The notes: a model not told the origin generated them from the sequence alone. A stretch of 64,000 nt of DNA from Plasmopara viticola (GCA_001695595.3 MBPM02000008.1:310001-374000), one strand, 5' to 3'; counted from the stretch's first letter, positions 10,515 to 24,124 are shown. Translations and numbers: made by a program.

Positions 10515-12500
10515 CCTTCTTCATCCCAGATAAGACGCCTCATGTTGCTCCTTGAGCGCTATGCAACCTCGTCTTTTTTTAAGAAATAGTCTCGACGTGC
10601 CATATTTGCTTCAGCACGATTGCGTGCAATGCACCGACGTCTACAGTAGCGTCCGGAAAAAGCTCTGTTCCCCGCTCAATGTGACATGCGCCGCTTCACA
10701 CATTTAAAGGGCAGTGCACCCAGGGCTCGACCTCTGCTCAATAGCGTCACACTAGACATATAGCAAATGCTATTTACGTTATCTGATGCTTTGTGGACTG
10801 TGTGTCTTTCCACGTGCGTTTTGAGGGTTGCATTTATGATCCCTTCGCCTACAGCCAGACATACCTTGGATGATGTGCAACAAGCGTTGCTCTCTATGTG
10901 CATTGTACAGTGGGTAACGTGCGACTCTACGTGCAAAACCAGTTCTTTACTCGTGATAAATAGCCTAAGGCGAACCATGTCCCTCATGGCAATGCAGCGA
11001 CTGCTGCATCCTTCGAGTATTACTCTGTCACTCCAGGCTAAGCTAAAGGAACTCATCCATGCTTTTTTTTATTGATGCAATTATGCCATATCCGGCATGC
11101 TGCGAATGCTGCTTTTATGAGCATTTCTTAGTGATTTACGTGCCACTCTACACTTTAGACCCTTGTCCTCGTCGCCAACCCCAGCACGTTTGCCATCTCA
11201 ATTCAATGCTTGCGCCAACAGCGTTTCTGCTTTTTGACAGAAGTGACTTCATGACCAAGAACTTTGCTGACAGCAAAGGGGGTGGCACCAAAAATATTTG
11301 ACTTTTAATTTGTAAGTGCCATGAGACGTATCCCCATGTTTGGATTCGTGACCAAAAAGCTTGCGGCGGTATAGAACACAAGAATCTTTGCACCTGAATC
11401 CATCCAGATTTTAAATACTGCGATTCTAGTCTCTGGCACCAAGCATATAGTGACTCTGTCACGTTGGCGTTTCAAAATGATCTGTTAAAGTGGAGCGTCA
11501 AACATAATTGTCTGACATCCCTCAGTCGACATACCTTACCAAGACAATTAAAAGATGCCACAGCCAGTAGCAAGCCAGGCTTGAAAGCACGAAGTGTGTT
11601 ATTGAGCTTGGACCTAATTTAGGCCCGGCCCTACTGATCTTAATTTTACTTTAAGTTTTATCACACCTTAGTTCTTCCTTAGCAGGCTACTATGCGACTA
11701 GTGAGTGCTGCCATCACCCCACGGTACTCCAGACTAGTGGTAGGCAGCTTTGTTTCGGCTTTCTAAACCTTGGCACACTGAGCAAAAGAGATACCCTGAG
11801 AGTAAATGGCGGGTATCACCACAAATGAAATATTGCCCAGTCAATCAGCGTAGCTAAAATCCATGAGGGCCGAATCTCCCGATGGGCAAAGGCTCTGTGA
11901 GGCTTTTAAAACAGTGCTATCTAGAGATTAAGCTCGGCATGTACTGCACTCTTACAAAAGAGATTAGCCGTACACGGAGGTGCACACGCTCGTGCGCATT
12001 CTGACGATATATGGTGACTACTACTTCTTCTGAGATAGCCTTACTGGCCATTTCACCTTCGTGACCTCAAGACCGATCCCGCCAAATCCTTTTCATTCTG
12101 TTGGGTTGCAAGGAAATGTACGCAGATTGCAAACAGTCACTTTGTCAACCAGCTCACCTCGGTTTCTTTAATGCGATTTCTGCGCAATATATGGCTCTAT
12201 AACGACCGTTGTCCAAAGGCGGTTGTTTGACAATGCAAACAAGTGACGGCATCGTCATAAAAAGACGCACTCGAAATGGTTGCATTTGAAGGGACAGAAT
12301 CTTCGATTGGTTTAGCTAAACGCTTGGCTTAGCTGAACGATTGGCTTAGTGGCAGCAATTTATTGCAATTCCAGGACCCTATCAGTATATTCACTCCAAA
12401 ATCTTTCTATTTCGTTTAAGTGTCTCCGCTCGGTCTATCCTCGTAAAGATCCTTTCATCTTTACTTTGCCTACGCTTCGCTCGCCTTACAATAGGTTACA
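10515..12500. other. Gene desert, unassigned
   Basis: Overlapping open frames of 80-126 codons occur on both strands between 10.68 and 11.46 kb, but none has a motif, signal peptide or splice context I recognise. No transposase or retroelement domain was seen before the gag-like sequence after 12.5 kb. Confidence 0.4.
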
Positions 12501-15500
12501 GCATGACTGCGGTGCATAATGTCTCGGCCAAGGGCGTCGGCGAGAAATTTATTGCCGACAACAGCTAGAGCTTAGGGTTGTCTTAGACGAAGGCATCTGG
12601 ACTAACAACATCGCGTTAATTCGATGCGACTCTATATAAATGTATCTCATCACCATGTTACTGACGGCTGTCAAGAAACGTAAGCTACGTTGTCGCGTAT
12701 CTAGGCGCTCTGCAGCATTTTTCTACATAGCTGCAATGAGCTCTCAGCATTTAGCGCAAAGCTTATCAGCATCAGCGCCAAGATGGACGACGAAAGCATT
12801 GCAGCATTCTTACTACACAGGCTAACAAAGAACTACAAAATTATCGTGCTCAAATTGGAATTTACATTGTAGAACTGAGGACGATTATTGTAAAGAGCTT
12901 ACTAGCGAGCGCATCAAGCAGCAAGGCACAAAGACCTAAATATTAAAGCTAAGAAAGCAGCAAGGGCATTCATCACAGAGTGAGAATGTCGTGAGTAGAT
13001 TTACTGCCAAAGATGAAAGCACTTAGCAGAGCGATGTCGGACCAAGCGGAAGGATGAGAATCAAGGTGCTCGATGCAGCGGCCAAGCTCAAGGACGCGGT
13101 GCTACAATGCTCACTATCGACACAGCTAACACTACCGATACGACCGTGTTGCATTTACGATTTTGTTGGATTGTGGACTTTCAGCAAGAAAAGTATGCTT
13201 GCAATGTGAACTTTTAACGAGCAAATATGCTTGTAATGTGATCAATTGACAGCGGTGTAAGGCATTATATATGTAATTATAAGGCTGAGCCCGCAAGACT
13301 CAAAGAGCAGAATTTTGGCAAGATCTGTGTGGCAGACGGTGACGAGAGCGCAATCGAGGATGTCGGGGCCATTGTTAAGCGCGCTAAATTACTCTTTGGT
13401 AAAGTGGTAGACGTCGAATACAATGACGTGAACAAGGATATGCTTTAATTGCAACAGATGGACAAAATTGGCAAGTTCCAGGTGGTGTTTGACGGCCTAC
13501 GCATGCACATCGTGCGCCAAATTTTCCAGCAAATAGCGTCAGCGACAAAGTTTGCGGATAGTCTTTACTTGCTTCGCGCTCTTCAGTATCCATCAAATTT
13601 GGCGGTATTTAAGCGCAACACCAATCTGCATGCAAGAAAGGAACACGCTCCAAATATGTGCTTCGTAAGTTGATCGGTAGCGAAAAAGGCTGCGCATTTA
13701 AATGTGCCATCAGCTTTATGTGATCAAAGCAGGTGACGCAAACGACATAGAAGAAAATTGACTCAAGATACATAACTTGTAAACAAGACTAGCATCATTA
13801 CCATGCATTTAAGCTCCTTTACGATGGCATATGCGGTCTTAAGAGCAAGACCAATTAATTAAAAGTAAATGCTTGCTTCATTGCCGATAAAGCCATTGAA
13901 GGCACGAGAAGCGCTTACTGAAGACTAATAAAGAGTCCAGAGGTGCTTCTTAAGCTACATTTAATCGCAGTTTGTTAAGCAAGTCAAGTTTGTTCAATAT
14001 GTTGGGGTGCGCGAGGTTGCAGCGAATTGGCTCGAACTAATACTTGAAGATCGAGGTATCAAGCTGCAAATCATGCTCTATATGCGCAACGGACAAATGG
14101 AACAGCAACGTGTGCCATCAAGTAATAGCTATAATTGAGCGCAGATGACTGCACCATGCCAAACCGGGCAACTGCTGTGAGGTGAAGCGTATAACAGCAA
14201 CCTACATATTTCTTCACCAAAGATTGACAACAAACTTTATTTGAAATTCTGCACGAGTCTAAGCCGAGAGTTAAGCAAATGAACAATTTTGGCTGCCGAA
14301 CATGTGAATTTACCCAAAAAATAAGCAACTCCAGTAGAACCTGAAAGCTCGTGTCACTACTTCTATGAAGAGCAACGCGTAAGGAGATTTTGACATAAAG
14401 GCTCAACAAATAGTGGCGTGTCGTGGCATCACTTTTCGTCTATCAAGTTTTGACTTTGCACCTACGGGCATCGAGGTTTATGTCATTGATGACGAAGGTC
14501 CAGATTTTGGCTCACTTAGCATTACTGGCAGTGATGCAACTTATCCTGTGGAATTGAATTTGGCAGAAATCGCTCAGCCATAAAATGACACAAGTCATGC
14601 TTCGCCTATACAACGCTACATATATCATGATGATGGGCTTGAAAAGGCAATTACGCCTAAAAATCTTGACGAGCGACGAGCTAAACGCAGGTTGGTGTGA
14701 CGCATGATCAATGCACTACTAGAAGGATAAAGAGAAAAAGCACACATCTGAAAATGATTCGTTACTTCCCGTCTGTTGGTGTGCAAATGCCAATTTAGTT
14801 GAAGCCGGCACTTTTTTTCGAGCGGGTTACTTACAGAGTTGTTGTCAGCGGACCAGATCGAGGGCATTGGCGCAAGTGAGTCCATGCAAAGCTGAACTCT
14901 ATGCGAGTTTGCGGAGTACTCTGGGGTTTCAAACTTTAAGATAGCTCGCTGAGCAACCACGTGGGTCTTTAAGATTAAGCAAAAAGTCCAATGATCGATT
15001 AAAAAATAGTGCAAGGTGCACCTCGTCGTATAGCGGATTAGGCAGCAATTCGGCATCGTTGACACAAAGATGTTCTTGCCTGTGAACGAATATGTAATGT
15101 ACATATGGTAATCAGCCTGACTAGGTTTTTTCGATGGCCCTCAATCGACTCGATGTTGGTGAGAGATCCTCTATGGCGTCAAGAAAGAAGTCGTTTGCTG
15201 TGTGGAATCACAGAGAGGTTGTTTCATTTGCTTGGAACTGGTGGAGGCAACCTACGGCCTCGAGCAAGAATCATGCGTTTGGATACAGATTTTTGATTTT
15301 TGACGGATTTGAATGCTCTATCAGGTTTTATGTGTCAGCTTTCCATTCGTGCTTCTTTATCAAGAGGTTAAACGGCCATTGTGTAGCTCAGCTGAGCTCA
15401 TTGCACAAACAAAAAGCAGTCTGGAGACACGTTTTGAAATGACAGACAACGGCAAGAGTGCTACTTCTTGCATTGTTGACAGCGCCGAAGGTAGCGTCAA

Positions 15501-15580
15501 ACTATACCAGCGACCGGCGCTTTTAAGTAACTTGGCTCGAGTACCTATATGGTTGTGGTAAGTCTACCAAATTTGAGTCC
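12500..15580 (+). mobile_element. Copia retrotransposon relic 1 (gag to reverse transcriptase)
   Basis: Plus-strand fragments occur in Copia order with many frameshifts. There is a gag-like part (12.64-13.0 kb) with DDESIAAFLLHRL and RIKQQGTK, then a weak protease region (13.1-13.25 kb). A GAG-pre-integrase block follows (13.43-13.67 kb: QQMDKIGKFQVVFDGLRMHI, then SLYLLRALQ). Integrase remnants (13.7-14.4 kb) include ANWLELILEDRGIKLQI. An acidic linker (14.43-14.70 kb) is next. Reverse transcriptase pieces at 15.23-15.56 kb include VEATYGLEQESCVW (from KALYGLKQ-x-x-RVW) and SSLETRFEMTDNGK. No intact frame exceeds about 100 codons. LTRs are not recognised. Confidence 0.65.
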
Positions 15581-15589
15581 ACGACTTAC

Positions 15590-17480
15590 GCCAAAGTGCT
15601 GCGACGCAGTGACCGGGGTATCACCCAAAAGCTCACCCCACCGTAAACTCAACAGCTAAATGGAGTGGCGACCGAACGATGGTTGAGTGCGCGATGTGCA
15701 TGATGGAACACGCTGGGTTACTAAAGTTTACTATGGTGAAGCAGTTGTGACAAAACTAAAGCGGTATCTGCTGCGCGCTGTTTCTTAAGACAAGTCGCCC
15801 CATCAAATTTAAATCGTTGAAAAGTCATTGCTTGTAAACCTTGGAGTTTTTTGTTGCCACGCGTTCGTCACGGTCTCCAAATCAAACGCACCAAGTTTTA
15901 TGGTCGAATTGCTGCCGTTTAGTTGATTAGTCTGAACAAAAAAGTGTGTCGTTTCGAGAAACTGGAAATCTGTCGTGCGCTCGTCAGACGCGATACCAAC
16001 TCTATGGAAGAAGCTTTTGACGGGAAGAGCGCGACCACTAGAATGAAGATGTTGTCAATATAGATGACAAAGTTACTGATGAAGATGCACAACAAGAAGA
16101 GGCAACTACTTCAGATGCTGACATTGAGGTCGGCATTAAACGACTCCAACAAAATGAATCGCACGAGAGAGCAGCAGAAACACCAAGAATCAAGCACCCC
16201 ACAACCTTCAGCCAAAGTCGAGGACAGGTGGAGATGCTGGCAGCAGCACAACTGCTTTAATGTTGAACGGCTTACGTCATGGGTTCAGTGGGAGAAATGC
16301 TGACTTCATTTAGGTCGGCTATGAATTCGAGTGTCTCATCTAAACGAAATAAGGCGTGTGACTCGGGGTCAAGTCGCTGCATAAGAACAAAACATAAGAA
16401 ATTGTGCCATTGCTGAAGGGACGCAAGACGGTTGGATGTAGATTAACATTTCGTGAAAATGACAATCAAGACAGGAAATTGAAAGGTTTTTGACGCGTTT
16501 TAAAGCCAAAGGTTTCCCATAGTAGTGCGGCATCGAATATGATGAAACGTTCGCACCGGTGGCCAACTTTACCTCGATTCGGATTCTGCTTAGCCTGGCT
16601 GTCCCACACTGCATCAGATGAACGTCATATCGCCTTCCTTCACGGAATAATATATGAAGACATAGACATGGCGCAGCCGGACGGCTTTGTGTATCAAGAG
16701 CATCCGTATTTTGTTTGCAAGCTCAAATGGTCACTGTACGGCCTGAAACAGTCACCCCGCATGTGGAACACGACCATTGCCGAGTTCCTACTTAAGCTGG
16801 GCTTAAACAAGTGTGAGTCAGACTACTGTATTTACTTAATGCAAAACGACCATGCCATGATCTTTGTAGCTCTGTACATTCATGATTTTTGTAACTCGCA
16901 AGCAGCGGTGTCGAGACTCTCCAAGATACAAGCAAGCATTAAATTATGATTCAGAATGACTGACATGGACCAGCTTGAAATTATCCTCTTGATCAAAATT
17001 GAGCAAAACATGACAAGTGGAGTTGTAACGATGCGGCAATGTTTGCAAGCGACAATTTGCACAAGGTCAAGATGAATGACAGTAATTCGGTCAAGACAGC
17101 TCAAGATTTGGGCTTTGAGCTGACAAAATTTATGTGTGAAGACGGTTGTAAGCACGACGTGACCATGTCTGGAGTAACCTGTCAAAATGCAGTAGGCTTT
17201 ATCAGATACCTCATGATTTGTACTTGACCAGACCTCGCAGCAGTAAGAGTCCTCATCCACTTCACTGCAGTTCCATCTTCACCTCATTCATAAGCGCTCA
17301 AGCGGGTTTTGAGGTGCATCCAAGGTACAAGGACACTTCGTTATGAGGTTAGCGAGCTGCAATTTGGACTTCGAAGTTGCTTGTTGAAGATAGGACGCCT
17401 CGACTAGCAGTAATGTACAGGTAAGCTCCCGGTACCTACACCGGTCAACGTTGCGACCAATCAACAATAATTTCATGGAT
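15590..17480 (+). mobile_element. Copia retrotransposon relic 2 (integrase to reverse transcriptase)
   Basis: Directly after relic 1 the domain order restarts at integrase. TQQLNGVATERWLSARCA at about 15.65 kb corresponds to the TPQLNGVAER...ARCM segment. LGVFCCHAFVTVSKSNAPSF at about 15.84 kb corresponds to the LRVFGC...VPKxKRxKF segment. The reverse transcriptase (16.54-16.95 kb) contains WSLYGLKQSPRMWNTTIAEF and a catalytic box changed from YVDD to YIHD, so it cannot be active. RT continues to 17.26 kb with FIRYLMICTRPDLAA. A linker with many Gln, Lys and Glu spans 16.0-16.3 kb. The restart shows a second element, truncated at its 5' end. Confidence 0.75.
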
Positions 17481-17779
17481 AGGCGCGTGGAGAGGCGACT
17501 GCACCAGGATGATAATAAGTTCTGATTGGCTTAGAAATAGCAAGTACTAGCTACTATAAATAAATTCAATCTTGTATTTTACCAACTAGTGCTCACTTTG
17601 GCCTTTTTAGCAGGCGATGAGCCCACCTCTGCTTTTGAATACGACTCCAGAATTCTAATGAAAATCTCTGCCTCCACTTGAATCGACAGATTTTTTAAAG
17701 CCAACTAGCACTCATGGAAGTTCAAGGTGCAGATGGCGCTCGAGGTGCGCAATCTTAGAAAGGTCGTTTCTAGGAAAGT

Positions 17780-19090
17780 CAAGCTTCAGCACTACCGCAC
17801 CACGCTAGACACAGCCTGTTCGAGAGGAAGTCACGCGAGGCCATGACGATCATCTGTCTTGTGATGGAAGATTCGCCGCTGCCTCTGGTCCGGCCGGCTG
17901 ATGGTGCGCATGATGCATGATTGCGTCTAATGTCGCATTTCAAAGTTAAAAAGTTGACCAACAAGCTCTCGCTCCGTCGATGCTTCTTCACGACGATCAT
18001 GAATAAAGGTGATGATGTGCCGGAGCACAAATACAAGATCAAGACGCTGGCGGAACAGTTCGATGTGGTAGGCACTTCGGGTCAGCGAAGACGACGCGGT
18101 CGTCACGCTTCTGGAATTTGTACAACCTCGCTTGCGTTCTTGGACACGGCCCAAACGGGTCGAATAACGTAGGAGCACGTAACATCTCGACTACTCGACG
18201 AGAACATGAAGCGCGAGGAACAAGGTGGTGACATCGATGGAGCGACGCACACGCAAGGTCAAGCTCTAATATCAAGAGTGACAACGGACGGCGTAAGGAT
18301 CGTCAACAGCCGATATAAGGCTAGCTCATTACTGCGTTAAAGCGAGCATTGAATTGCCAAATGTCTTGTAAGAATTTGTGAAAACGCGATACGGCAGCGA
18401 CCGCACCGTGTAAACGCTGCGCAGCTTGGAGGGGACGCTGGTGATGTTCTCTTTTTGGCTGGCGGAGACACAAGTCTTGCCAAGGAAAGCTCGTGTGATT
18501 GGTTGACTCGGGTGCAATGCTGGATGACGTGCTTTAGGAAGTACACGAAGAGCTGGAAGGTTATTCTCCCTCTAGACGTGCATCTTACGAACGACGGTAT
18601 CATCTAAACAGTTAGTACGGGCAAAATTGTCATGACCACGACAACTTCACGGGGGACGAAGGAAAATTTGCTAACGTACGTGTGGCATATTCCAAAACTT
18701 TCGTGCAATTTGCTATCCATCGGCCATATCACTAAAATGTTAGCCCGGAAACTTTTGAGAGCGACGGATGCTACGCGCAAGCAAATGACTTTCGTTTGAA
18801 TTAAGCTTCCGAGAAGGTAAAGACCGGCTTAAGCTGTACATGAGGCTAACAATCATGCACGAGGCCAATGTGATAAGTCTGTTGGGATGCCTTGGGGACA
18901 CCATTTCGTACCTCTGCTACCTTTTAATTAGTCCATTTGACCATGCTAGACTGAATGCCATTATCGAAATAAGTTATGTCACTACTAACAACTTGACCTC
19001 GTTAGGCCAGTGGGAGCTCTGCAACGGCTGTGCGCTCGGTAAACAAACTTGGGTGAGCTATATGAAGTCATCCCCATATTTTTAACCAGC
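17780..19090 (+). mobile_element. Copia retrotransposon relic 3 (gag and pre-integrase)
   Basis: At 17.93-18.17 kb the plus strand carries a UBN2-type gag core: LTNKLSLRRCFFTTIMNKGD, then KIKTLAEQFDVVG. The frame then slips but remains gag-like to about 18.25 kb. At about 18.68-18.78 kb, TCGIFQNFRAICYPSAISL resembles the protease-to-pre-integrase segment (VWHIPKLTRNLLSVG). A pre-integrase zinc-binding-like block ends near 19.08 kb (LGQWELCNGCALGKQTWVSY). It is the third head-to-tail Copia relic on this strand and is frameshifted throughout. Confidence 0.7.
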
Positions 19091-22000
19091 AGGAGGTGGA
19101 TTTTAGAGTAGGATTAAGTCCTAATTGTCGTGGTTGTATATAAGAAAGACCGGCCCAATCGAACAGAGCTTCTAAGCTTATGAATATGGTCTAATGGCGT
19201 AAGGCTAAGCATTGTAAGTTGATTAATACGCTTCGAAATCTGGTAGGCTTCCCCAGAAAATCACAACTACGTCGACTGAGCGTCTGGCGTAAAACCGTTT
19301 TTTACATCATTCTAGCTTACGACACATCTCTACATACCAATTGAGAAGCACACAAGCTTTAGGACGTGCGACAGAGACCCTGGAGAGTGAAAACAATTGA
19401 GTAACCTTCGACTGACAAGATCAAACCGCCCCGTTTAGCAGCGAAGAATAGTTTATCGAGTCTTTTGTCTGGAGAAAAAATCTCAATTTTGGCAACAAGA
19501 GTGCTCTACTACCCCAAGATATGAATGTAGAGCTGCAAAATTCGATAAAAATATGGATGCTAAAAGACCATAAAAATGTTTCTTTAGAAAGCTGAGTTTG
19601 TCCAAAATGTAAATATTTATAGTAAGGACATATACGTCTAGCGCGTGAACAAAGTGCCGGACCGACAGCGCTTACCTCTCCTTCTTCCTTGGCTACAGAA
19701 GAAAGACTTTCTCCATTCCGCCCTCTTCACGTTGGCTCGTCCTCGCGAGAAAAGTGTGACCATCCACGAGCTACACTTAAAAGCACGAAGGTAGAGTCTG
19801 ACGGAAGTCACAGACGCTGTCAAGCTAAAACTTGATCTTGGTGGTAAAGACTATCGAGCACAATTCTCTGCACTTCTTTAATTCCTGGCGAATGGTCCTA
19901 CCTGTGCTACCTCACAGTAGATCTTAGTATCCAATGACTGTTTCACGGCCAATTGAAAAGCAGTTTAATGTACACAAAACGACTTTGTTCGAGCAGCTCC
20001 AGTCCGTGGTCCATTCATAACGAGGTGACTACAACATCAAGTACGTTACAGATCAATTGGTTATCTCATTTTGAAGATTTGCTTTCTCCTTTGCAAAGTC
20101 TAAAGGCTCTTTCTATCCTAGAAGGTTGCAAGTAAGTGTATCCGCGCATGAAACATAGCTGGCTAACAAAAAAAATTGTGCGAGCTTACGATTCAGCTCA
20201 CATCCGTAAAAACGCCGCTTCAACGAAGGGATGTACGTGAGTATTCATTTGCGTGCTTTTCCATCGACCTTCGGAATGGCATGATCCAATTATCTTTGCT
20301 CCGATTGAGGCAAGACGGATGTTTCGATCCCACTTCCTCAGAGCAGGAAATACTCGATTTTTGTCGAGCAAAACGACTTTACTTCAGGAAGAGGAATTTT
20401 CCTCTCATGCGCCGAGGTCGTTAAGGCAAACGACAATGTTCTTTTTGAATAAGAGTTTCCAGCAAAGCATTTTTAAGTGGAGAGAACCACTAAACGCGCA
20501 TTAACTGGGACAGATCTTATTATAACCAAATATTGTACCCTACGGAGCCAAGCAACATTGACGGCTTGTTTAATTCGCGTGAAACCAATATGCGTACTTC
20601 TTCATTTGCCCAAATGGTCATTCTCACGGCTCAATTATGGATTGAATTCAAGTGCTATCAGATGCAGCATAACTGCCGTAGCTATTGCTTCGAGAAAAAT
20701 GAGCCCAAGCCTCTACCCTTTGTATTATACGTAAAGCCTAAACGAGTCGTAGATCGCTACCTGCCTAAACTCATGAATAGCATAAGTCTAGTAGCTTGGG
20801 CCTTATATAGCTCGGAGTAAGATAGCTCGCTCAAAGCCATTTTCATCGTCGACAGAATAGGTGAGTGTGTCGCAGATAATGCTTTGTCTTGGCTAAAAAA
20901 GCCAAAACAGGCGCCTACTAGAGGTTTTTCCTAATATAATAAAAAACATCCTGGTGTTGGCTTTACCAGCACCACTCAATGTCCTTGAAAACGATCAGAG
21001 GCTAGAGAGACCTGCATATCGAGCACTATATATTGTGCAAATAGTTGGCTAGGCCTAAGCTTTTCTGTAAGTTCTGTCATAAATTTGGTGTACACCAAGC
21101 AGAAACGGTTTTACTCTCATGGTATCTGTGTGAATCATATAACTGCTTTATGAGCAGACTTTTGCTTCGTTGTTTTCTTTCAAAACGAGACAAGTCATAC
21201 GTTCATTCACGCGGCAAGGCCGTAGGTGCAAACCGGCTAGTTCTGCGCATAGGGCCTTTCGTGAGTCGTGCTTCCATCTTGACCTACTTATGGCTCTTCC
21301 AAAGAAAATTTGAAAAGTGACTCGATCATTTTCAATCAAGGAGGTTATGAAGAGCTGATTTCTTTTAAAAAGTAGACATGACAAGACCCTCAGCGGATAA
21401 AACGGTTCTGTCGGCAGTATTGGCTTTGAAGAAGCTGAAGGTGACACTATAAAGATGGGTAGCTTACTTCCACAGGTATGTGACATATCGCCGCCATATG
21501 CAAGCAGCAAATTTTGGCAAGCAGGAACATAGTGCACAAGACAGATAGGATAGCAAGTAATCATCAATAATGGGTATCTTAGCATTGCAACACGCAAATG
21601 AAGATGCAATACCAGATTGATACTTTCAATTGCACGTATCGAGCAAATGCATCTAAGAAAATGGAAGAATACACTTTGAGTAGTCATTGTGGCATAGCAA
21701 GTGTTGTCTGATTCGTAATCTTGCCCGAAGTATCAGGGCAGCTGACTCCAAACGAACTCGATGGTACTGACTTCGTGGCTGAGCAAAAAGGCGAAGATAT
21801 TTGACCGCCATCCTTTCGAACATATAAGCATTCTTTATTTCATTAAATGGCGATGTCTTACATATGCTGTGTACGTTACATAAGAGCTTATAGACCCTTA
21901 ATGATACCAGATATCTTATATACAATACTTCGATGCGGCTAAGAAACCCACAACCAAATGTCTTAGTCGATAAGGAGGATGCGCACGAGATCGAAGTTGT

Positions 22001-22790
22001 TCCAAGTATTGTGACCATCACCACAATATTAAATGTTAGCTTATCTATGCCTTTGTTGCCAGAAAGGCAAAGACCGGTAAGGAAGGAGAGTAAGAGTTTC
22101 CACACTTCTTTCTGAAATTCTGTGCTAGGAACCCAACATAAAGCAACGGCCACTTGATAGATATAGCGTCCAACGGCTCATGCTGAACAAATTGTTGTGG
22201 TGCACGTTATGTCGTGTCCAGGTTTTGGTAGATAAGGAGTCCACATATAAATGAGGGAGTCGTTTACACCACCAACATCAATTAGGACGCCCAACGGCAT
22301 GCTGTGGAACAAGGCTGTGGTGTTGAAAGCGTTTCCGAGCGCTTCGACGACAATAAATCGTCTGATCACATATTTATTTGACTTTAAAGGATTCTTGTCT
22401 AGACATGCTTTGGCGATTAATTTGCTCAAAGCGTACATAAACAGATCGGTTGGTTGTAAGAGTCCATCTAGACTAGGCTTTCAGGCCGGATGGACCAAGG
22501 TCGAACGTGGCTTCAACACATGGAAGATAAAGCCCCCAGTTGAATCGCGAGCAGCTAAGGGACTCGCGCAAGCCTTGAATTAGTAGAAACCTTTCACATT
22601 GGCCGACACTACCATCTTATGACATTGTACAAGAACGGGTGGCCTTGCCAATTATCTGCTCAGTACATAGCGCTAAAAATGCAGGTCTCGCCAACCTCTG
22701 ATCATTTAAAAATGCTGGAAGAGCCAACACCAGACTTTTTTTACAAGCATTATGTTATACCTGTAGCAGACAACTGCTCTGGCTTTGATA
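19091..22790. other. Gene desert, unassigned
   Basis: No domain recognised with confidence. Minus-strand frames at 21.15-21.69 kb and 21.65-22.15 kb are long (179 and 166 codons). However, they are rich in residues typical of reversed low-constraint DNA and have no start context or motif I trust. I leave them uncalled. Confidence 0.4.
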
Positions 22791-22799
22791 ATAAAGATT

Positions 22800-23220
22800 A
22801 AGCGTCGTTTGCGACATTTCTATGCCGTCTGTTGCGCTTTGTTGCAACGCGATGAGGACTTTTAAGCGAGTCATCTCACTCCAGTCCAGGCAGCTAAAAA
22901 CTGCCGAGCGAAAAACGTGTCGCTTAGCAAAAAGCCCGCTTATGATTCAAATCCGTAACCTTGAGAGTGTTTATTCTCGAATGTATTAATCTTTCAATTC
23001 TTCATAAACAAAAGATTACGCGGACGGCGAATGCTTCTCCCCATTTGCCTCATAAAGCAGCAAGACAATTTCCCTTTTTCGCGGAATATACCTATTGCAC
23101 TGAATACAAATCAGGCAAGCTTATTGTGCGTGTCGACGCGCATTGGGACTACGATTTGGCCCGAATTATCACATTTGGAACCATGAACGACGAGCGAATG
23201 CAGAACTGAAACCAGTTTAT
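22800..23220 (+). mobile_element. Gypsy retrotransposon relic (RNase H C-terminal part)
   Basis: The plus-strand frame at 22.96-23.21 kb reads ASPHLPHKAARQFPFFAEYT, then EYKSGKLIVRVDAHWDYDLA. This aligns with the Ty3/Gypsy RNase H end: SPHLSQRMARWLSFFAEYN, then VEYKPGKLNVVADALSRRPDYEL. The DALSRRPDY signature is eroded to DAHWDYD. Upstream sequence is frameshifted and only weakly RNase H-like. Confidence 0.65.
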
Positions 23221-23770
23221 GTTTTTTAGTGCGATACGTAATCGCGGGCGCGAATGCCAAACCTATGTAGCTAAACCCTAGACAGCGATCGCACTTGTGT
23301 TGCTGCGAGTGGGAAGAAAGTCTTCTCGTCCGATAATAAATTTAGCGAACCAGCTCGAGTTGCTGCTCCACTTGATGAATACCTGGTGTATAAGATCTTT
23401 TAAGAGGCACGTGAGGTTTCAAATAGCGATTCTTCGGGCTAAGCATAAACTGACGTAATTGTCTCTGTGCCCTCATATGTTCAATTAGGTGGATACGAAT
23501 CGGAGGGTCTGCAAGACACAAGGTCAATTCCGTGGCTTACACGTCGAAATGTTTAAGAGCTTGTCAATACTGGCAGTACATAAGTCTCGAATCCTAGAAT
23601 TTGTGTTGGCTTCGTGATAAGACGGCACATTCGTGTTCGTGTGCCGACTGAGTAAAATGTATTCAGCACCGGAGTGAATATCATGTCAATAGATACGGTT
23701 TTCAGATATCATGACACGACGGCAAAGGTACCGATTAAAGATTATTAAAAGTTATCCACAAAAGGAAAAG

Positions 23771-24124
23771 TAAGATCATCCAAAGCTTGGAAAAGGTTGG
23801 GGTGACGCTCTCCTTCCGAACGCGGGGGCTAAATGCTCGCGCGCTTTGGGCAGGTGCTCTCGGGCATTTGCAGGTCTCTAACGAGTCTCACCCTCGACGC
23901 GACGGTCTCCAGCACCGGGCGCCACCTGGGCTCTTACCAAGTCAGAGCTAAGCAAAATAATCGAAGACCCTCACGACCTCGGTGCTGGCTGCATTGCCCG
24001 CCGAACGAGACTCGACGTACGCGGACACCACTCTATGCCGTGGACTATTTAGACTGAGCCTAGCACGTGCATAACTTGGCAACGCGATAACGTAATACAT
24101 TACATTACATTAAGATCATCCAAA
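23771..24124 (+). mobile_element. SINE-like retroposon, family B, copy 1 with 14-bp target-site duplication
   Basis: A 326-bp insert (23785-24110) is bounded by a perfect direct repeat TAAGATCATCCAAA at 23771-23784 and 24111-24124. Its 3' end is a short simple repeat of ATTAC units (ACATTACATTACAT), as in many SINEs. The insert is more GC-rich than its surroundings. It recurs, inverted and about 90 percent alike by eye, at 45735-46053. No clear tRNA A and B boxes were found, so the parent RNA is unknown. The features support a non-autonomous element mobilised by a target-primed retroelement. Confidence 0.75.

Noticed and set aside
10265..10543. 92-codon minus-strand frame
   Set aside because: It is the SINE-A copy read through; promoter boxes and repeat homology explain the sequence.
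21148..22153. Two long minus-strand frames (179 and 166 codons)
   Set aside because: A short VHYVPACQNLL-like piece recalls a Copia protease/pre-integrase segment, but flanking residues do not support it and the frames lack coding character.
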